Positions 9,168 to 18,371 are shown, counted from the stretch's first letter. The stretch: 64,000 nt of DNA from an uncultured Gammaproteobacteria bacterium (GCA_946885735.1 CAMPGW010000003.1:10078-74077), one strand, 5' to 3'. The notes: generated by a model from the sequence alone, not told the origin. Made by a program: numbers and translations.

Positions 9168-9962
9168 TCAGGCCGGGGCGCAGACGAGCACCTGCTTGGT
9201 CGATGACGCGTTGAAGGCGGAGCGCTGCAGGTCGCCGTAGCGCTCGACGACGCGCCAGCCTGCCTGCGCGAGCAGGCGGTCCACGTCGGCGGCCGGGAAC
9301 TGCCGCAGGCTGAAGCCCGTCGCCGCCAGCACCTCGTCGGGCGCATCCGCGGGGACGAGGCGCCAGCCCAGTTCGAGCACGCAGCGTTCCTCGTCGTAGC
9401 AGGCGTCTTCGCGGATCTGCAATGTCCGGCCCTGGTGCTCCACGCTGCGCGCCAGCGAATCGCGCCGTGCCACGCGCAGGTAGGGCAGGTTGGGCTGGTA
9501 GAGGTCGAAGGCCAGGCGGCCATCGGGTTCGACACGCGCCCGGGCCGCAGCGAAGGCTTGCGCCAGGCCCGCCTCGTCGGGCATGAACTGGAAGGTGTTG
9601 AAGCAGCACACCAGCAGGTCGAAGCGACCCGCGATCCCCGGGGCGCGCATGTCCGCCAGCACCCATTCCAGCGAAGGATGGCGTGACCTCGCCACCTCGA
9701 GCATCGCCGCCGACACGTCCAGGCCCACGACGCGCGGCTCGTGGCCCGCGGCGCGGATGCGTTCGGCGAGCGCCGCCGCGACCACGCCGGTGCCGCAACC
9801 GATCTCGAGCACCGAGCGGTCGCCGGGACGCAACAGCGAGGCATAGAAGTCCACGTGCGGTCGCCGGTCGCCTTCGCCGACATCGTAGTACCGCGCCCAG
9901 CGATCGTAGGCGGGCGTGTCGCTGGCATGCATGTCGTTGGTTCCCATGTGCGTCGCGGTCAC
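9168..9962 (-). CDS. Class I SAM-dependent methyltransferase, copy 2
   Basis: Identical to the gene at 6222-7016 (264 residues, motif VLEIGCGTGV at 51-60). Here the upstream order is intact: glycosyltransferase (11543), WbqC (10669), then this gene, each overlapping the previous one. It is therefore the copy likely to be expressed from the native promoter. The GTG start is chosen for the 4-nt overlap with the WbqC stop; an internal ATG (MHASDT) is the main alternative. Confidence 0.8.
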   Translation of the reverse strand: MTATHMGTNDMHASDTPAYDRWARYYDVGEGDRRPHVDFYASLLRPGDRSVLEIGCGTGVVAAALAERIRAAGHEPRVVGLDVSAAMLEVARSRHPSLEWVLADMRAPGIAGRFDLLVCCFNTFQFMPDEAGLAQAFAAARARVEPDGRLAFDLYQPNLPYLRVARRDSLARSVEHQGRTLQIREDACYDEERCVLELGWRLVPADAPDEVLAATGFSLRQFPAADVDRLLAQAGWRVVERYGDLQRSAFNASSTKQVLVCAPA

Positions 9963-10669
9963 TGGACTTCGGCCGGTTCGATGGTGAGTTGCGTCAGCAC
10001 GTCCGCCCGCAGGCGATCGGGCGACTGTTGCAGGAGCGCAGGCAGCAGTTGCGTCACCGCTCCGCGGTAGGGCGCGAGGAATTCCAGCGCCAGGTCGTGC
10101 CGGGCGAACTCCGTCGCGTCATAAAGTCCGCGGCCGCCCGGCGAATTCAGGTAATGGGTGGCCCCGACCGCGGCGGCGATCGCGATCACGCGCGCCTGCC
10201 CGCGCAGCGCGGGATCGATGCACAGGGTCGAGCTGCGGCGGATCGCGGGTTGGAAACCCATCAGTCCGGCCGCCAGTAGCAGCGTGTCCTGCAGGAAATC
10301 CACCACGCCCTCGAGCGGGCCGCGCAGGCGGGCGTGCACGCTCTCGGCCCCGGGGGCCACGGCGCGCCCGAACCAGGGAAGGGCGGCGAGCCGCGCATCG
10401 AAGCTCGCGCGTGCATCGGGTGCGAAGCGCAAGTCGCGGATCAGCACCTCGCGGGGCTGCCGCGCAAGGGGCAAGGTCAGCCAGCTGGGATCGCCCTTCG
10501 GATCGGGCACCTCGGTGCGGTGCACCCGGCCTCGGCGCGGGAACTGCACGCAATCGAGCACCACGAACTCGTCCACGGCCGCGAACAGACGGAAGTATCC
10601 GGCATAGGGCAGGAAGTAGGGCTGCATGACCGCCACCCGCTTGCGCGACGGCGCGTCAGGCCGCGGCAC
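9959..10669 (-). CDS. WbqC-family protein, copy 2
   Basis: Same 236-residue protein as at 7013-7723 ([12 protein letters not shown] at 15-26; [14 protein letters not shown] near the end). Its GTG start lies inside the 3' end of the upstream glycosyltransferase gene (14-nt overlap), which indicates translational coupling and places it in a three-gene minus-strand unit: glycosyltransferase, WbqC, methyltransferase. Such units usually add or modify a sugar of the O-chain or another surface glycan; the exact reaction of WbqC is unknown. Confidence 0.82.
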   Translation of the reverse strand: MPRPDAPSRKRVAVMQPYFLPYAGYFRLFAAVDEFVVLDCVQFPRRGRVHRTEVPDPKGDPSWLTLPLARQPREVLIRDLRFAPDARASFDARLAALPWFGRAVAPGAESVHARLRGPLEGVVDFLQDTLLLAAGLMGFQPAIRRSSTLCIDPALRGQARVIAIAAAVGATHYLNSPGGRGLYDATEFARHDLALEFLAPYRGAVTQLLPALLQQSPDRLRADVLTQLTIEPAEVQ

Positions 10670-11543
10670 GGTGGGCCTCGCGCTCGAACCATGCCGAGGC
10701 ATCGAGGACGATGCCCTGTGCACGCAAGGCTTCCAGCCGGGCCTCGTCGAAGCACTGGCGCTCGAACTCTTCCCTCACAGCCTCTGCCGACGGCAACTCC
10801 AGCCAGCGGCGCCAGTGCCAGGCCAGGTGCTCGCCGAACCAGGCGTCATGCACCTCGAAGACGCGGCGGATGTTGGCGAGCTTGCGCTCGAAGCGTGCGA
10901 CGGTGGTGAAGGGCAGGTGCGCGATCAGCAGGTCCGACGGTGTCGTGCGCCGCACCTCACCCGGCCCGCGCACGTCATGGCCGCCCTGGAGCATGCCATC
11001 CAGGGAGTCGGCACGCGCCATCACCTTGGGTACGGGCACGCCGCGGATCCAGGGCAAGCCGGGATCCTGTTCCAGTTGCGTCCGGAAATCGGGGATCGGC
11101 TCCACGATCAGCGACAGGCCGGACGCGGGGCCAGGCGGGGCGTCGCCACCGAAACAGGCGCCGTCCGGTCCCAGCGGCACGTTGAAACGGTGTACGCGCA
11201 GCACGTCGTGGTTGGCGAGTCCGGCGCAATCGGCCAGCGTGCCGCTGCGCGGAATCCAGAACTCGTCGGCATCCTGGAACAGGACCCAGGTCGCACCCGA
11301 TTCGCGCGCCAGCCGCAGGTTCAGCCGTTCCCAGCCCGCCGCGTCGGGGTCGCGGTCGTCGTACTGGACGACGCGCAAGCCTTGGCCTTCGTTCGCGCGC
11401 AACCATGCGAGGCTGCCGTCGGTGGAACCGCAGTCGATGGCAACCACGCGCTCCACGCCGATGCGGGCGAGATGTGCCATACAATGCGGCAGCAGTTCGC
11501 GCTCGTCCTTGACGCCAAGTATCGCTGCGAACTGTGGCTGCAA
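10656..11543 (-). CDS. Family 2 glycosyltransferase
   Basis: 295 residues with the GT-A fold pattern: AAILGVKDERELLPH at the N-terminus, VVAIDCGSTDGS, then LFQDADEFWIP with the metal-binding DxD. It resembles the Glyco_tranf_2_4 group found in LPS and capsule clusters. No ATG or GTG precedes the conserved first strand, so a TTG at 11543 is chosen; GGAAGG stands 5 nt before it. An internal ATG at 11480 would remove the first strand and is unlikely. The divergent family 61 gene starts only 27 bp away. Confidence 0.78.
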   Translation of the reverse strand: MQPQFAAILGVKDERELLPHCMAHLARIGVERVVAIDCGSTDGSLAWLRANEGQGLRVVQYDDRDPDAAGWERLNLRLARESGATWVLFQDADEFWIPRSGTLADCAGLANHDVLRVHRFNVPLGPDGACFGGDAPPGPASGLSLIVEPIPDFRTQLEQDPGLPWIRGVPVPKVMARADSLDGMLQGGHDVRGPGEVRRTTPSDLLIAHLPFTTVARFERKLANIRRVFEVHDAWFGEHLAWHWRRWLELPSAEAVREEFERQCFDEARLEALRAQGIVLDASAWFEREAHRAAA

Positions 11544-11570
11544 AGTACCCTTCCGACCGCTGGATCGCCG

Positions 11571-12881
11571 GTGTCCATTATCGCTGATTTGCTCGAGCGA
11601 CACGTCCGCGAAATCCCGGAGTGGGGACACCTGCCGGCTGCCCTCAGGCTCAAGGAGGAAGCCGTGGCGCGGCTCGGCGTGGACGCGGCGTTCCGCGAAT
11701 TGCGCACCGCGCTTGGCGTTCCTGGCCTCGACCGCCTGCGTCGACTGCCGATGGTTCCGGTCTCGCAGGTCGCGCGCGCCGAGGGTGCAATGGTGGCCGA
11801 GTGCTGGCCTGGCGGCGAATCGATCCTTCGAGCGTCGCTGAAGACCCACCTTGCACCGGCTGCGGCGCCGATTCCCGGGCGCAGCCGCGCCGGCTGGCTT
11901 GCGCGCTTCGACGACGCGCGGATACGCGGTCGCTCGTCGCTGCTGCAGGTGGGCGATCGGCTGCTGCAGGACATCGAGCCCGGCGAAGGCGGCTTTCCCG
12001 ACCACCCCACCTACGACCCGGGTCTGTTGCACGTGGAATGCGGCTGGGCCTGGGCCATGGACGCCGACGTGCCGGCGATGCGGGTGGACGAAGCCTTCTG
12101 GCTGGGCGGCAACCACACCGTGGATTTCGGCCACTGGGTCGTCGAATACCTGCCCAAGCTGATGATGGCGCGCGATTGCGGCTTGCCCGAGGGCATCACC
12201 GTGCTGGTGGACGCGCACATTCCCGCCACCGTGCGGGCGGCGCTTCCGCACTGGCTGCCCCACGGCAGTGAACTCGTGTCGGTGCCGCACCTGGCCCAGG
12301 TCGAGGTGGGTCGCCTGTGGTGCGCGCCCACCCCGTACTACACCGGTTTCTATCCACTCGAATGGAGCGACGCGACCTGGGCCGGTCGCAGCGCCGCCCC
12401 GGTGCCGATGGCGACGCTGTTTCGGCATCTGCGCCAGGCGCTCGGCGACGCCATCGCCGCGCCGACCGGCCGTCCGCGCCTGTACCTGGCGCGCAAGCCG
12501 GAGCGCAGCAAGAAGAAGCTGCTCAACCACGATGCGATCGAGGCCCTTGCCGCGCAAGCCGGCTTCGAACGCATCTATCCCGAAGACTATCCGCTCGTGG
12601 AGCAGATCCGGCTCGCCGCGCACGCCACCCACCTGCTGGCGCCGGAGGGCTCCAACAACCTGCTGGCCTTCTTAGCCAGCCCCGGCACGAAGGTCGCGAC
12701 CCTGAGTCCGCCCTACACCTATCCGCTCGGCGGCGTGGGCGCCATCCTCGCGGAACTCGGCGTGGATTTCGAGGTGGTGGTCGGCCCGGACGAGCCGACC
12801 GAGGACGGGTTCTGCGCGTTCTGGAACGATTACCGCATCCCGCCCGCGGACTTCGCCGCCTGGTTGCGCGACTGGATCTAG
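11571..12881 (+). CDS. Family 61 glycosyltransferase (DUF563)
   Basis: 436 residues from a proposed GTG start. Family signatures: GGNHTVDFGHWVVEYLPKL in the middle, RPRLYLARKPERSKKK, and THLLAPEGSNNLLAFL near the end. Family 61 includes enzymes that transfer pentoses or GlcNAc; the donor cannot be predicted here. The first ~100 residues are not conserved and the start is uncertain. It converges with a second, distantly related family 61 gene, the two stops being 1 bp apart. Confidence 0.78.
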   Translation: MSIIADLLERHVREIPEWGHLPAALRLKEEAVARLGVDAAFRELRTALGVPGLDRLRRLPMVPVSQVARAEGAMVAECWPGGESILRASLKTHLAPAAAPIPGRSRAGWLARFDDARIRGRSSLLQVGDRLLQDIEPGEGGFPDHPTYDPGLLHVECGWAWAMDADVPAMRVDEAFWLGGNHTVDFGHWVVEYLPKLMMARDCGLPEGITVLVDAHIPATVRAALPHWLPHGSELVSVPHLAQVEVGRLWCAPTPYYTGFYPLEWSDATWAGRSAAPVPMATLFRHLRQALGDAIAAPTGRPRLYLARKPERSKKKLLNHDAIEALAAQAGFERIYPEDYPLVEQIRLAAHATHLLAPEGSNNLLAFLASPGTKVATLSPPYTYPLGGVGAILAELGVDFEVVVGPDEPTEDGFCAFWNDYRIPPADFAAWLRDWI

Positions 12882-12882
12882 C

Positions 12883-13896
12883 TCAGTCCAGCGCCTGCAG
12901 GGCGAGTTCGAGCTGCGAGACGTCCACCATCAGCCGGTTGCCGTGCGGGTAGCCGTCGTAGCAGTTCTCGTAGGCGACCATCTGGTAGCGATGGCGCAGC
13001 AGGCGGCAGATCTCGAAGATGCCCGGGTTGATGAACAGTGGCGAGAAGCACTCGACCACGGCCGAGCGCGGCTGCATGAACAGCGCGTGGATGAAGCCGG
13101 CGCCGTGCGGCCCACTGAGCGCTTCGGCGCCGTGCGCGAGCGCGAGTTGTTCCGCCACGGGCCGCGCCGCCATGTCCAGCACCTCGAACCCGTAACGCGC
13201 GAGCAGCGGGTAGACCTCGTCCGGGTTGAGCAGTTCGCGGCCCGGGTTGTTCACGCCCGCCACGCGATCCATCCAGATCCGGCGGGGGCTGCCAGGCCGC
13301 GGCTGCACGTCGCGCAGCAAGGCCTCGCGCACGGCATGGAACAGCCCCAGGAACCGGTGCAGGCGCCGCGCCGTGATCGCGGTGGTGAACCAGGCCGAGC
13401 GCAGCCGCAGCGGCCCGTCGGCGACCACGATGCGCGAGTGGGGGATGCGCAGCAGCGCGAGGAACTCGTGGGCGAAGCCTGGCAGCGACGACAGCACGTA
13501 GCGTCCGTCGAAGCCCGAACGCTCGAGCAGCACGACCTTGACCAGTTCCTCGCTGATCCAGTGGAAGAAGTTGCGCGAGTACAGGTTGCCGAGCACGCAG
13601 CTTTCGCCCTCGAGTTCGGCGGCTTCGAAATCCGCGGCGAAGCCGTTGCACTTGCCCTGGAATCGGCGCCCGACCTCGAACTGCAGGCACCAGGGATCCT
13701 GCACGGCTTCCAGCGGCACCACGCCTCCGGGAGCGACCTGCAAGCCCGCCCCCGGGAGGTAGAGCACGTCGGCGACGCGCGCCGCCTGCACGGGTTCGCC
13801 CTCAAACGACGCCAGCGCCACCGGCCGCGACCCCGCATGCGGTTGCAGCACGCTTCCACAGCGCAGCGAGGCCAGTGAAAAGCCGTGCTGGTTCAT
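12883..13896 (-). CDS. Family 61 glycosyltransferase (DUF563), second gene
   Basis: 337 residues. Conserved blocks are LYSRNFFHWISEELVKVV, PRRIWMDRV, and GPHGAGFIHALFM followed by AVVECFSP, which is the standard C-terminal pattern of family 61. The ATG at 13896 overlaps the stop of the upstream fusion gene by 4 nt (ATGA), so it is the second gene of a minus-strand pair with the methyltransferase-aminotransferase. The pairing suggests that it transfers the amino sugar formed by the aminotransferase; this is inference. Confidence 0.78.
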   Translation of the reverse strand: MNQHGFSLASLRCGSVLQPHAGSRPVALASFEGEPVQAARVADVLYLPGAGLQVAPGGVVPLEAVQDPWCLQFEVGRRFQGKCNGFAADFEAAELEGESCVLGNLYSRNFFHWISEELVKVVLLERSGFDGRYVLSSLPGFAHEFLALLRIPHSRIVVADGPLRLRSAWFTTAITARRLHRFLGLFHAVREALLRDVQPRPGSPRRIWMDRVAGVNNPGRELLNPDEVYPLLARYGFEVLDMAARPVAEQLALAHGAEALSGPHGAGFIHALFMQPRSAVVECFSPLFINPGIFEICRLLRHRYQMVAYENCYDGYPHGNRLMVDVSQLELALQALD

Positions 13897-15692
13897 GGGC
13901 TGCATGCCTCGCGCAGTGCGGCGACCACCCGCGCGATGGCGGCCGCGTCGAGGTCGGGCGCCATCGGCAGCCCGACCAGGCGTGGCGCCAGCGCATCGGT
14001 CACCGGCAGCGCGTCGGCCGGGTAGTCGGCGAAGCTGGGCTGGTGGTGCAGCCCCAGGCCGTACCAGAGCCGATGGCCGATGCCACCGCGGTCGAGCGCG
14101 GCGCGCACCCGTTCGCCGGTGTGGGCGTCGCCGGCGTCGAACAGCACGTAGCTCGAACACAGCTGTGGCGCGGTGAACACGCGTTCGTCCAGGCCGGCGT
14201 CGATGGCCTGTCGTCGATACCGGTCCGCCACCACCCGCAGCGCGGCCGACTTCTGCGGCCAGCCATCGAGCTCGGCCAGGCCCACCGCCGCGTGGTACTC
14301 GCTCATCTTGCCGTTGGTGCTCGGCGCGCGGCTTTCGCGGCTGCCGCTGAAGCCGAAGTTCAGCGCCTGGCCGATGCGCGCGATCCGCGACGCGTCGGTG
14401 CAGGCGACGGCGCCGCCCTCACCGGTCGCCAGGCCCTTGGTCGCGTGCAGGCTGAAGACCACCGGGATTTCGCTGAAGGCGCCACGGCTGGCGTGGCTGG
14501 CGGGCTCGAGGCTGGCGGCGCCGTCGATGACGACGGGGATGCCGGTGCGCGCCTCGAACTCGAGCCAGGGCGCCGGATCCACGAGCCGGCCGTACGGAGC
14601 CACCGGCATCGCCACGCCGACCTGGTGCAGGCGCGGATGCGCGGCGAGCGCGACGGGATCGAGTTGCCAGTCGTCGGCGCGCACGTCCGCCAGCAGCGGC
14701 TCGTAGCCGCATTCCTGCGCCGCCACCGCGGTCGCGACGAAGGTGTAGGCCGGCATCAATGCCAGGTTTCGTGCTGGCGTCGCGCGCCCGGCCAGTGCGA
14801 GCACGCAGGCCACCAGTCCGGCCGTGCCGGTACTGGCCGACACCAAGCCCTCGCCCGGCACGTCTAGCAGCCCGGCCAGGCGCTGCTCGAACTCGAGCAC
14901 CAGGGGGCCGAAATTGGAGTACACGCGCGCCGCGTCGATCCGGCGCAGGTAGGGCAGCACGCGGTCGGCATCCGGCAGGCGCGGGCGCAGGACCGGGATC
15001 GGGGCATCCGGAGCGGGCGTCTGGGGCATCGCGGCCGCTGTCGCGCTCGCACCCTCGCGCCAGGCGAAGCAGGTGTATTCATACAGCCCGTAATCGGCGC
15101 GCATGCGCACGCGGCGTCCCGCCAGCGCGTGCAGCAACCGCGCCATGTCGTCCATCGGCGCGTGGAACAGGTCCTCGCGCTCCCATTCCACGGCCGTGGA
15201 CATCACGTTGAAGGCCAGTCCCCGGCGCACGCGCGGCCAGGCCGTGGTCACCACGGCCTCGAGGAAGGCGCGCATCTGCGCATGGCTGAGCACGCCGCGC
15301 ACGGTGAACAGGCCGTTCGCCACCAGGTAGTCGCAGTCGAGCAGCGCCGGATCGGCGTCCTTCGCCAGCACGTCGGCCTGGTGGAATTCCGCCCCCGGGA
15401 ACTTCGCCCGCGCCAACGCGATGGCTTGCGCGGAACGGTCCAGCCCGCGGTACTGCACGTGGTGGAGGCCGCGCGCGCGGATGCGCTCGAGCAGGCCGCC
15501 GGTGCCGCAGCCCAGGTCGCAGAGCAGCACGCGCCCTCCGGCGGGTGCATCGGCCAGCAGGTCGAGCATCACGTCGTAGCGGCGCTGGCGGTCGGCCTCG
15601 TTGGGCCACAAGGCGCCCATCGCGGTGTCGCCATGGCGCGCGAGGGCCTGGTCGTAGAGCTCCAGCAGGGCGTCTTCGGGTCGCGGAGTCAT
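13893..15692 (-). CDS. Fused SAM methyltransferase and DegT/DnrJ/EryC1/StrS aminotransferase
   Basis: 599 residues in one uninterrupted frame. Residues ~1-220 are a class I methyltransferase (LLCDLGCGTGGLLERIRARG as motif I; LWPNEADRQRRYDV before it). Residues ~225-599 are a PLP-dependent sugar aminotransferase with VIDGAASLEPASH and the cofactor lysine in SLHATKGLATGEGGA. DegT-type enzymes aminate nucleotide-linked keto sugars. The junction is at MPQTPAPDAP (~222). The ATG at 15692 is chosen as start; two ATGs at 15723 and 15726 are alternatives, and none has a good ribosome binding site. uvrC starts divergently 103 bp away. Confidence 0.82.
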   Translation of the reverse strand: MTPRPEDALLELYDQALARHGDTAMGALWPNEADRQRRYDVMLDLLADAPAGGRVLLCDLGCGTGGLLERIRARGLHHVQYRGLDRSAQAIALARAKFPGAEFHQADVLAKDADPALLDCDYLVANGLFTVRGVLSHAQMRAFLEAVVTTAWPRVRRGLAFNVMSTAVEWEREDLFHAPMDDMARLLHALAGRRVRMRADYGLYEYTCFAWREGASATAAAMPQTPAPDAPIPVLRPRLPDADRVLPYLRRIDAARVYSNFGPLVLEFEQRLAGLLDVPGEGLVSASTGTAGLVACVLALAGRATPARNLALMPAYTFVATAVAAQECGYEPLLADVRADDWQLDPVALAAHPRLHQVGVAMPVAPYGRLVDPAPWLEFEARTGIPVVIDGAASLEPASHASRGAFSEIPVVFSLHATKGLATGEGGAVACTDASRIARIGQALNFGFSGSRESRAPSTNGKMSEYHAAVGLAELDGWPQKSAALRVVADRYRRQAIDAGLDERVFTAPQLCSSYVLFDAGDAHTGERVRAALDRGGIGHRLWYGLGLHHQPSFADYPADALPVTDALAPRLVGLPMAPDLDAAAIARVVAALREACSP

Positions 15693-15795
15693 GGAGGGAA
15701 GCGCGCGGCGGAGTGAGCGCATCATAAGTGGGCCGGCCGGCCGGTGCGAGGCGAGGGCGGCGACCGCCGTGGCCGGACGGGCGATAATGCCCGCC

Positions 15796-17679
15796 ATGAA
15801 CGGCGACACGCCCCAGGAGAATCCGGACCGGCCCTTCGACGGTCGCGAGTTCGTGCGCGAACTGACCACCGCGCCGGGCGTGTACCGGATGATCGGCGCC
15901 GACGACGCGACCCTCTACGTGGGCAAGGCGGCATCGCTGAAGAAGCGCGTCGCGAACTACTTCCGCGCCGACCAGCCGTCCACCCGGATCGCGGCGATGG
16001 TGGCGCAGATCGCCCGTATCGAGGTCACCGTCACCCGCACCGCCGGCGAGGCGCTGCTGCTGGAGAACCAGCTGATCAAGACGCTGCGGCCGCGCTACAA
16101 CGTGCTGCTGCGCGACGACAAGAGCTATCCCTACATCCTGCTGACCGACGAGACCTGGCCGCGGCTGGGCTTCCACCGCGGGCCGCGATCGCAGGCCGGA
16201 CGCTACTTCGGGCCTTACCCGAGCGCATCCACCGTGCGCGAGACCATGGACCTGATGCAGAAGATATTCAAGCTGCGCAGCTGCGAGGACAGCGTGTTCC
16301 GCAACCGCAGCCGGCCCTGCCTGCAGCACCAGATCGGCCGCTGCGACGCGCCCTGCGTGGGCCTGGTGGCGACGCGGGAATACGACGCCAACGTACGTCG
16401 CGCGGTGCTGTTCCTGGAGGGCCGCAGCAGCGAACTGGTGGACGAGCTGGCGCGCTCGATGGACGCCGCCAGCGCACGCCTCGACTTCGAGCAGGCCGCC
16501 AGCCTGCGCGACGCCATCACCGGCCTGCGCAAGGTGCAGGCGCGGCAATACGTGGAAGGCGAGCACGTGGAGATGGACGTCATCGCCTGCAGCTACACGC
16601 CCGCGGCGGCCTGCGTGCTGGTGATGAGTTTCCGCGACGGCATGAACCACGGCACGCGTCCCTACTTCCCGAAACTGAACGGGGCCGAGAACGCCGAGGA
16701 GGTGCTGTCGGCCTTCGTCGGCCAGTACTACCTGGAGCGCAAGCCGCCCCGCGAGATCGTGCTCAGCCACGAGATCGCCGACCTGGAACTGTTCGAGAAG
16801 GTGTTCGCCGAGCAGGCCGGGCGGCGGGTCGAGATCAAGTGCAGCGTGCGCGGCGAGCGTGCGCGTTTCCTCGACCTGGCGCGCACCAATGCGGCCCATG
16901 CGCTGGATGCGCAAGCGACCAGCAGCGCGGCGCAGGCGCGCCGCCTGCAGTCCCTGCAGGACCTGCTCGGATTGCCGGCGCCGCCGCAGCGCATCGAATG
17001 CTTCGACATCAGCCATACCATGGGCGAGGCGCCGGTGGCGTCCTGCGTGGTCTTCGACGGGCAGGGGCCGGTGCGCGCGCAGTATCGCCGCTTCAACATC
17101 CAGGGCGTGACCGGCGGCGACGATTACGCGGCCATGCGCCAGGCCCTGGAACGGCGTTTCCGCCGCGCGCTGGAGGAGGGCGTGCTGCCCGACCTGCTGC
17201 TGATCGACGGCGGCGCGGGCCAGCTGGCGCAGGCGCAGGACGTGGTGGCGTCGCTGGGAATCAGCGGCGTGGCCATGGTTGGCATCGCCAAGGGCGAGGA
17301 GCGCCGCGCCGGGCACGAGGCGCTGGTCTTTCCCGATGGCCGCGAACTGCGGCCCGGCGCCGAGTCGCCAGGACTGCAACTGATCCAGCAGGTGCGCGAC
17401 GAAGCGCACCGCTTCGCCATCACCGGCCACCGCGGGCGGCGCCAGAAGACGCGCGAGACCAGCCGCCTCGAGGACATCGCCGGCATCGGCCCGCGCCGGC
17501 GCGCCAGCCTGCTCAAGCATTTCGGCGGCCTCACCGGCCTGCGCAATGCCGGCATCGAGGAAATCATGCGCGTGGAGGGGGTGAGTGCGGCCCTCGCGCA
17601 ACGCATCTATGCTTCACTACACGGGCTCGAAGCCCCCGTTGCGCCGCCAGCCACCGTTCCGCCCCAGGAGTCGCCTTGA
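15796..17679 (+). CDS. uvrC: Excinuclease ABC subunit C
   Basis: 627 residues, normal size. The GIY-YIG nuclease domain opens the protein (GVYRMIGADDATLYVGKA), a UVR motif lies at ~205-240, the second nuclease domain is marked by IECFDISHTMGE and LLLIDGGAGQL, and two helix-hairpin-helix motifs close it (DIAGIGPRRRASLLKHFGG). UvrC makes both incisions in nucleotide excision repair with UvrAB. The ATG at 15796 gives the usual N-terminus; the frame is open further upstream but without conservation. It overlaps pgsA by 4 nt. Confidence 0.94.
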   Translation: MNGDTPQENPDRPFDGREFVRELTTAPGVYRMIGADDATLYVGKAASLKKRVANYFRADQPSTRIAAMVAQIARIEVTVTRTAGEALLLENQLIKTLRPRYNVLLRDDKSYPYILLTDETWPRLGFHRGPRSQAGRYFGPYPSASTVRETMDLMQKIFKLRSCEDSVFRNRSRPCLQHQIGRCDAPCVGLVATREYDANVRRAVLFLEGRSSELVDELARSMDAASARLDFEQAASLRDAITGLRKVQARQYVEGEHVEMDVIACSYTPAAACVLVMSFRDGMNHGTRPYFPKLNGAENAEEVLSAFVGQYYLERKPPREIVLSHEIADLELFEKVFAEQAGRRVEIKCSVRGERARFLDLARTNAAHALDAQATSSAAQARRLQSLQDLLGLPAPPQRIECFDISHTMGEAPVASCVVFDGQGPVRAQYRRFNIQGVTGGDDYAAMRQALERRFRRALEEGVLPDLLLIDGGAGQLAQAQDVVASLGISGVAMVGIAKGEERRAGHEALVFPDGRELRPGAESPGLQLIQQVRDEAHRFAITGHRGRRQKTRETSRLEDIAGIGPRRRASLLKHFGGLTGLRNAGIEEIMRVEGVSAALAQRIYASLHGLEAPVAPPATVPPQESP

Positions 17680-18236
17680 ACCTGACCGTTCCCACGATGC
17701 TCACGATCCTGCGCATCGTCCTGGTCCCGGTGCTGGTGTTCTGCTTCTACTGGAGCAACCGGTGGAGCAACGTGCTGGCCTGCGCGGTGTTCGTGCTCGG
17801 CGCGCTGACCGACATCCTCGATGGCTGGATCGCCCGCCGCTACCAGTTGTACTCGGCCTTCGGCGCCTTCCTGGACCCGGTCGCGGACAAGCTGGCGGTC
17901 ACCGTGGCGCTGTTCCTGATCGTGCAGTGGCACCACACGGTGCCGATCGCGCTGCTGTCGGCGGTGATCGTCGGTCGCGAGATCACCATCTCGGCCCTGC
18001 GCGAATGGATGGCGCAGGTCGGCGCGCACGGCTTGGTGAAGGTGGCCGGGCTGGGCAAGCTCAAGACCATCGTGCAAATGACCGCGATCAGCTGCCTGAT
18101 CTTCCGCGAGCCGCTGCTGGGCCTGCCGATATTCCTGATCGGTGAATGGCTGCTGGGCGTGGCGGCGGCGCTGACGCTGTGGTCGGGCTGGGACTACCTG
18201 CGCGCGGCTTGGCCGACCATGCGCAAGCGCGGCTGA
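17676..18236 (+). CDS. pgsA: CDP-diacylglycerol--glycerol-3-phosphate 3-phosphatidyltransferase
   Basis: 186 residues starting at TTG, with AGGAG 5 nt upstream and a 4-nt overlap with the uvrC stop. The CDP-alcohol phosphotransferase signature DG-x2-AR-x8-G-x3-D-x3-D is complete (DGWIARR at ~48, then GAFLDPVADK). The protein is rich in membrane segments. It makes phosphatidylglycerol phosphate, the first committed step of PG and cardiolipin. The order uvrC-pgsA followed by tRNA-Gly, Cys and Leu is the same as in Escherichia coli. Confidence 0.93.
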   Translation: MNLTVPTMLTILRIVLVPVLVFCFYWSNRWSNVLACAVFVLGALTDILDGWIARRYQLYSAFGAFLDPVADKLAVTVALFLIVQWHHTVPIALLSAVIVGREITISALREWMAQVGAHGLVKVAGLGKLKTIVQMTAISCLIFREPLLGLPIFLIGEWLLGVAAALTLWSGWDYLRAAWPTMRKRG

Positions 18237-18289
18237 CGCGCGGCGAGGGTTGACAGCCGCCGCCGGATCGCGAAAAATAGGCGTTCTCC

Positions 18290-18365
<76 letters not shown>

Positions 18366-18371
18366 GAATCC

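Larger units (their letters stand above)
7748..10700. repeat. Tandem duplication, copy 2 (unit 2946 bp)
   Basis: Second copy of the segment starting at 4802. The match ends at 10700; base 10701 (a) differs from 7755 (g). The 7-mer ccgaggc occurs at 4802-4808, at the internal junction 7748-7754 and at 10694-10700, so the duplication joined two sites sharing 7 bp. No insertion sequence, transposase or long flanking repeat is present. Either a very recent duplication or an assembly artefact would give this perfect identity. Confidence 0.97.

Noticed and set aside
4802..10700. Mobile-element origin of the duplication
   Set aside because: No transposase, terminal inverted repeats or target duplications were seen; only a 7-bp shared sequence at the junctions.
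15079..17601. An 840-codon open frame antisense to uvrC
   Set aside because: The sense strand encodes a full, conserved UvrC; the antisense product has no domain and no ribosome binding site.
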